A DNA stretch of 25,103 nt from Pelargonium cotyledonis (Eukaryota > Streptophyta > Magnoliopsida > Geraniales > Geraniaceae). The translations under genes and the position numbers were made by a program. Each line of letters opens with the position of its first letter. The first letter of the stretch is position 1. Of the stretch, positions 23,647 to 25,103 are shown piece after piece. The notes below the pieces were generated by a model. That model did no database searches. It saw only the letters and a program-made list of their open reading frames with translations, and had not been told where the DNA came from. The DNA lies in the NCBI GenBank assembly GCA_036897625.1, contig JAYMTA010000699.1, positions 1 through 25,103 on the forward strand, in the 5' to 3' direction.

Positions 23647-24750
23647 GGGAAGAGAGCTATAGGAATCAAATGGTAGGTGTGAAGTTTGGTGTTTTTAGGA
23701 GGGACCAGGAAATAATTAATATCGTCTTTCAATAGCAAACTTGACTTTAGTTCATATCTCCCTTGAGTGTGGACAAGTGAGGATAGAAATATAGTATTTC
23801 TACACATCACTCCAATCAAATAATTGGCCCTCAAAATTTAATTGTTGGCTTTTTCGTCCAAATAACACAAAATAGGTATGATTAATTATTGTCTTATGTA
23901 GGGCAAACTTTACATTTTATATGTAAATTCTGCAATCGACAACTCTTTAGATTGGGTTCATATAGAGTTTACAATTTAAATTTGAACTCAATAAATACTT
24001 GAAACTCGATTTGCAATTTTTATAAGTTCAGGTTGTATTAAATTGGTCGATTCAAATTTTGAGCTAGATATGACAAACCCCCGCACACCTCCTGCATCAG
24101 GTTCGAGTTAGACCTTTTCATTTTAAACTGCAACAATTGAAAACTCTAAATTCAACATAAGCTTTTCAACCCAACCCAAAACTTTAGTCGCTAGCTCTAA
24201 TGAACTCTACTTATATTACATTTAGATTAGTCACTTATGAGTTGTGATTTGTGAGTATTTGGTGAGATAGGTTTTATGGGAGTGTTTAATGGGCTGTCAT
24301 ATTGATTAGTGAAAGAATCCTTAATCTTTGGTTTAAAATATATGGGGTGGATGCCAAGATTCCCAATTAATATATTTAACAGAAAACCTTGGCCCTACTC
24401 TTTCAAGTGAGGGGAACAAATTCTCGGTCAACATGCATTATTTAATCCTAAAATTACAAGAGGACTCATAAGCACCTTTTGGAGCCTAGTGAGTTTCATT
24501 ATGTTATGGTCATAAAAGTACAAAAACAAGTCTAAAAACAGCCAATTGGAATCTTGTGGATATGTACAAATCCTTATTATACCAGTTATGCCTAATCATG
24601 ATTTTCTTTTTCTCCATTTTTAAAATCATACAATTAACAGTTAACAAATGATGCTAGCCTGTCCACAAAGAATACAAATCTAAGTCTATCCTCAAAAGGT
24701 GAACTTTCTTTTTCGAGAAAGTGAACATTAAATATTGCCAACTAGTCTCG
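23647..24750. other. OPT upstream region and intergenic DNA before the second FRO
   Basis: The left part is the promoter and leader of the minus-strand OPT gene; no clear TATA box was picked. The right part lies downstream of the second FRO gene. I see no protein-coding gene, only AT-rich sequence and one MITE-like relic at about 24060-24199. Confidence 0.45.
24060..24199. mobile_element. Possible MITE relic with GAGCTAG ends
   Basis: The left edge TGAGCTAGATATGAC and the right edge GTCGCTAGCTCTA (inverse TAGAGCTAGCGAC) form imperfect inverted repeats, allowing a small gap. The interior carries 'caacccaacccaaaac', as in related plant hAT-type MITEs. The size is about 140 bp and no target duplication was identified. 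Confidence is low. Confidence 0.3.
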
Positions 24751-24920
24751 CTACAAACTAAAACTATGACTATGAAAATGGAAGATCGGTTCATGGCTGC
24801 TTCTCCTAACATTCAATGTCCTGCATTCTCTGGCCACACTTGACTCTAAACTCGAAGGTCCACACACTATCACTCCCACATCTACATATCCCCACTGCTC
24901 ATTTATCGACTTAAAAGTCT
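24751..24920 (-). CDS. FRO: Second ferric reduction oxidase, last exon only (gene continues past right edge)
   Basis: A terminal exon of 170 nt on the minus strand with acceptor 'ttgatgcag' at about 24921-24929. It encodes ETFKSINEQWGYVDVGVIV, then [14 protein letters not shown], and ends FHFHSHSFSL before TAG. The length is identical to the last exon of the complete FRO gene in this window (170 nt), with about 41 of 56 residues the same, so the genes are paralogs. It carries the C-terminal part of the NADPH-binding domain (VCGPSSL). Upstream exons would lie beyond 25103. Whether the whole gene is intact cannot be judged here. Confidence 0.88.
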
Positions 24921-25067
24921 CTGCATCAATAGCCATAACAAATAAAATAAGAAAAAATTAATGCTACTACCACATTTTCCTGAAATTGAAATTTTGTTTC
25001 CTAACATTTTTTTAGAGATAAAGTGCGCTGCCATTGAATTATTTTTATTTTTTGAAAGAGGAGAAAG

Positions 25068-25071
<4 letters not shown>

Positions 25072-25098
<27 letters not shown>
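25072..25098. repeat. (TA)n microsatellite at the right edge
   Basis: About 13 AT/TA units lie in what should be the last intron of the second FRO gene (minus strand). Confidence 0.95.

Positions 25099-25103
<5 letters not shown>

Noticed and set aside
24095-24115. 'ggttcgagtt' resembling a tRNA T-loop
   Set aside because: No acceptor stem, D-arm or anticodon arm could be fitted around it.

Overview
The window is nuclear DNA from a flowering plant, most likely a eudicot. It has AT-rich introns, GT-AG splice sites, genes split into 4 to 9 exons, plant-only families (ferric reductase oxidase FRO, plant-type oligopeptide transporter), LINE tails and hAT-like MITE remnants. I cannot name the species. 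All exon boundaries below were read by eye from reading frame, splice consensus and family knowledge; no alignment or RNA data were used.

Layout, left to right. (1) 1-621: AT-rich intergenic DNA and the 3' side of gene 1. (2) 622-4293, minus: a complete six-exon mitochondrial HSP70 (678 aa). It has a telo-box in its leader and a heat-shock-element-like site about 150 bp upstream of the start. (3) 5510-8171, minus: a complete four-exon CorA-like divalent-cation transporter (456 aa) with the GMN motif. (4) 8172-10896: intergenic DNA between divergent genes, with a small PPR-like relic. (5) 10897-14900, plus: a complete nine-exon ferric reductase of the FRO6/FRO7 type (746 aa). (6) 14901-17390: two truncated LINE RNase H fragments lying 5' end to 5' end, then a promoter-like block and a possible transcript of unknown product. 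(7) 17391-23646, minus: a complete six-exon oligopeptide transporter of the OPT2/OPT4 type (765 aa) with an abnormal stretch in exon 1. (8) 24751-24920, minus: the last exon of a second FRO gene that runs off the right edge.

Four of the five genes handle membrane transport or redox of metals or metal chelates: CorA-like, FRO, OPT and FRO. The two FRO genes lie in opposite orientation on either side of the OPT gene, and their last exons have the same length (170 nt) and about 41 of 56 identical residues, so they are paralogs from a local duplication. Ferric reduction and transport of peptide or metal-chelate substrates could act in one homeostasis network, but proximity alone does not show this.

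I saw no wholly new system. The points most worth a second look are: the disrupted NPG motif and proline-rich insertion beside a 13-G run in the OPT gene; a stop-free, multiple-of-three intron carrying a MITE in the FRO gene; an AUG-stop element in the FRO leader; a cluster of palindromic hexamers in FRO intron 4; and an orphan exon-like block inside the large OPT intron.
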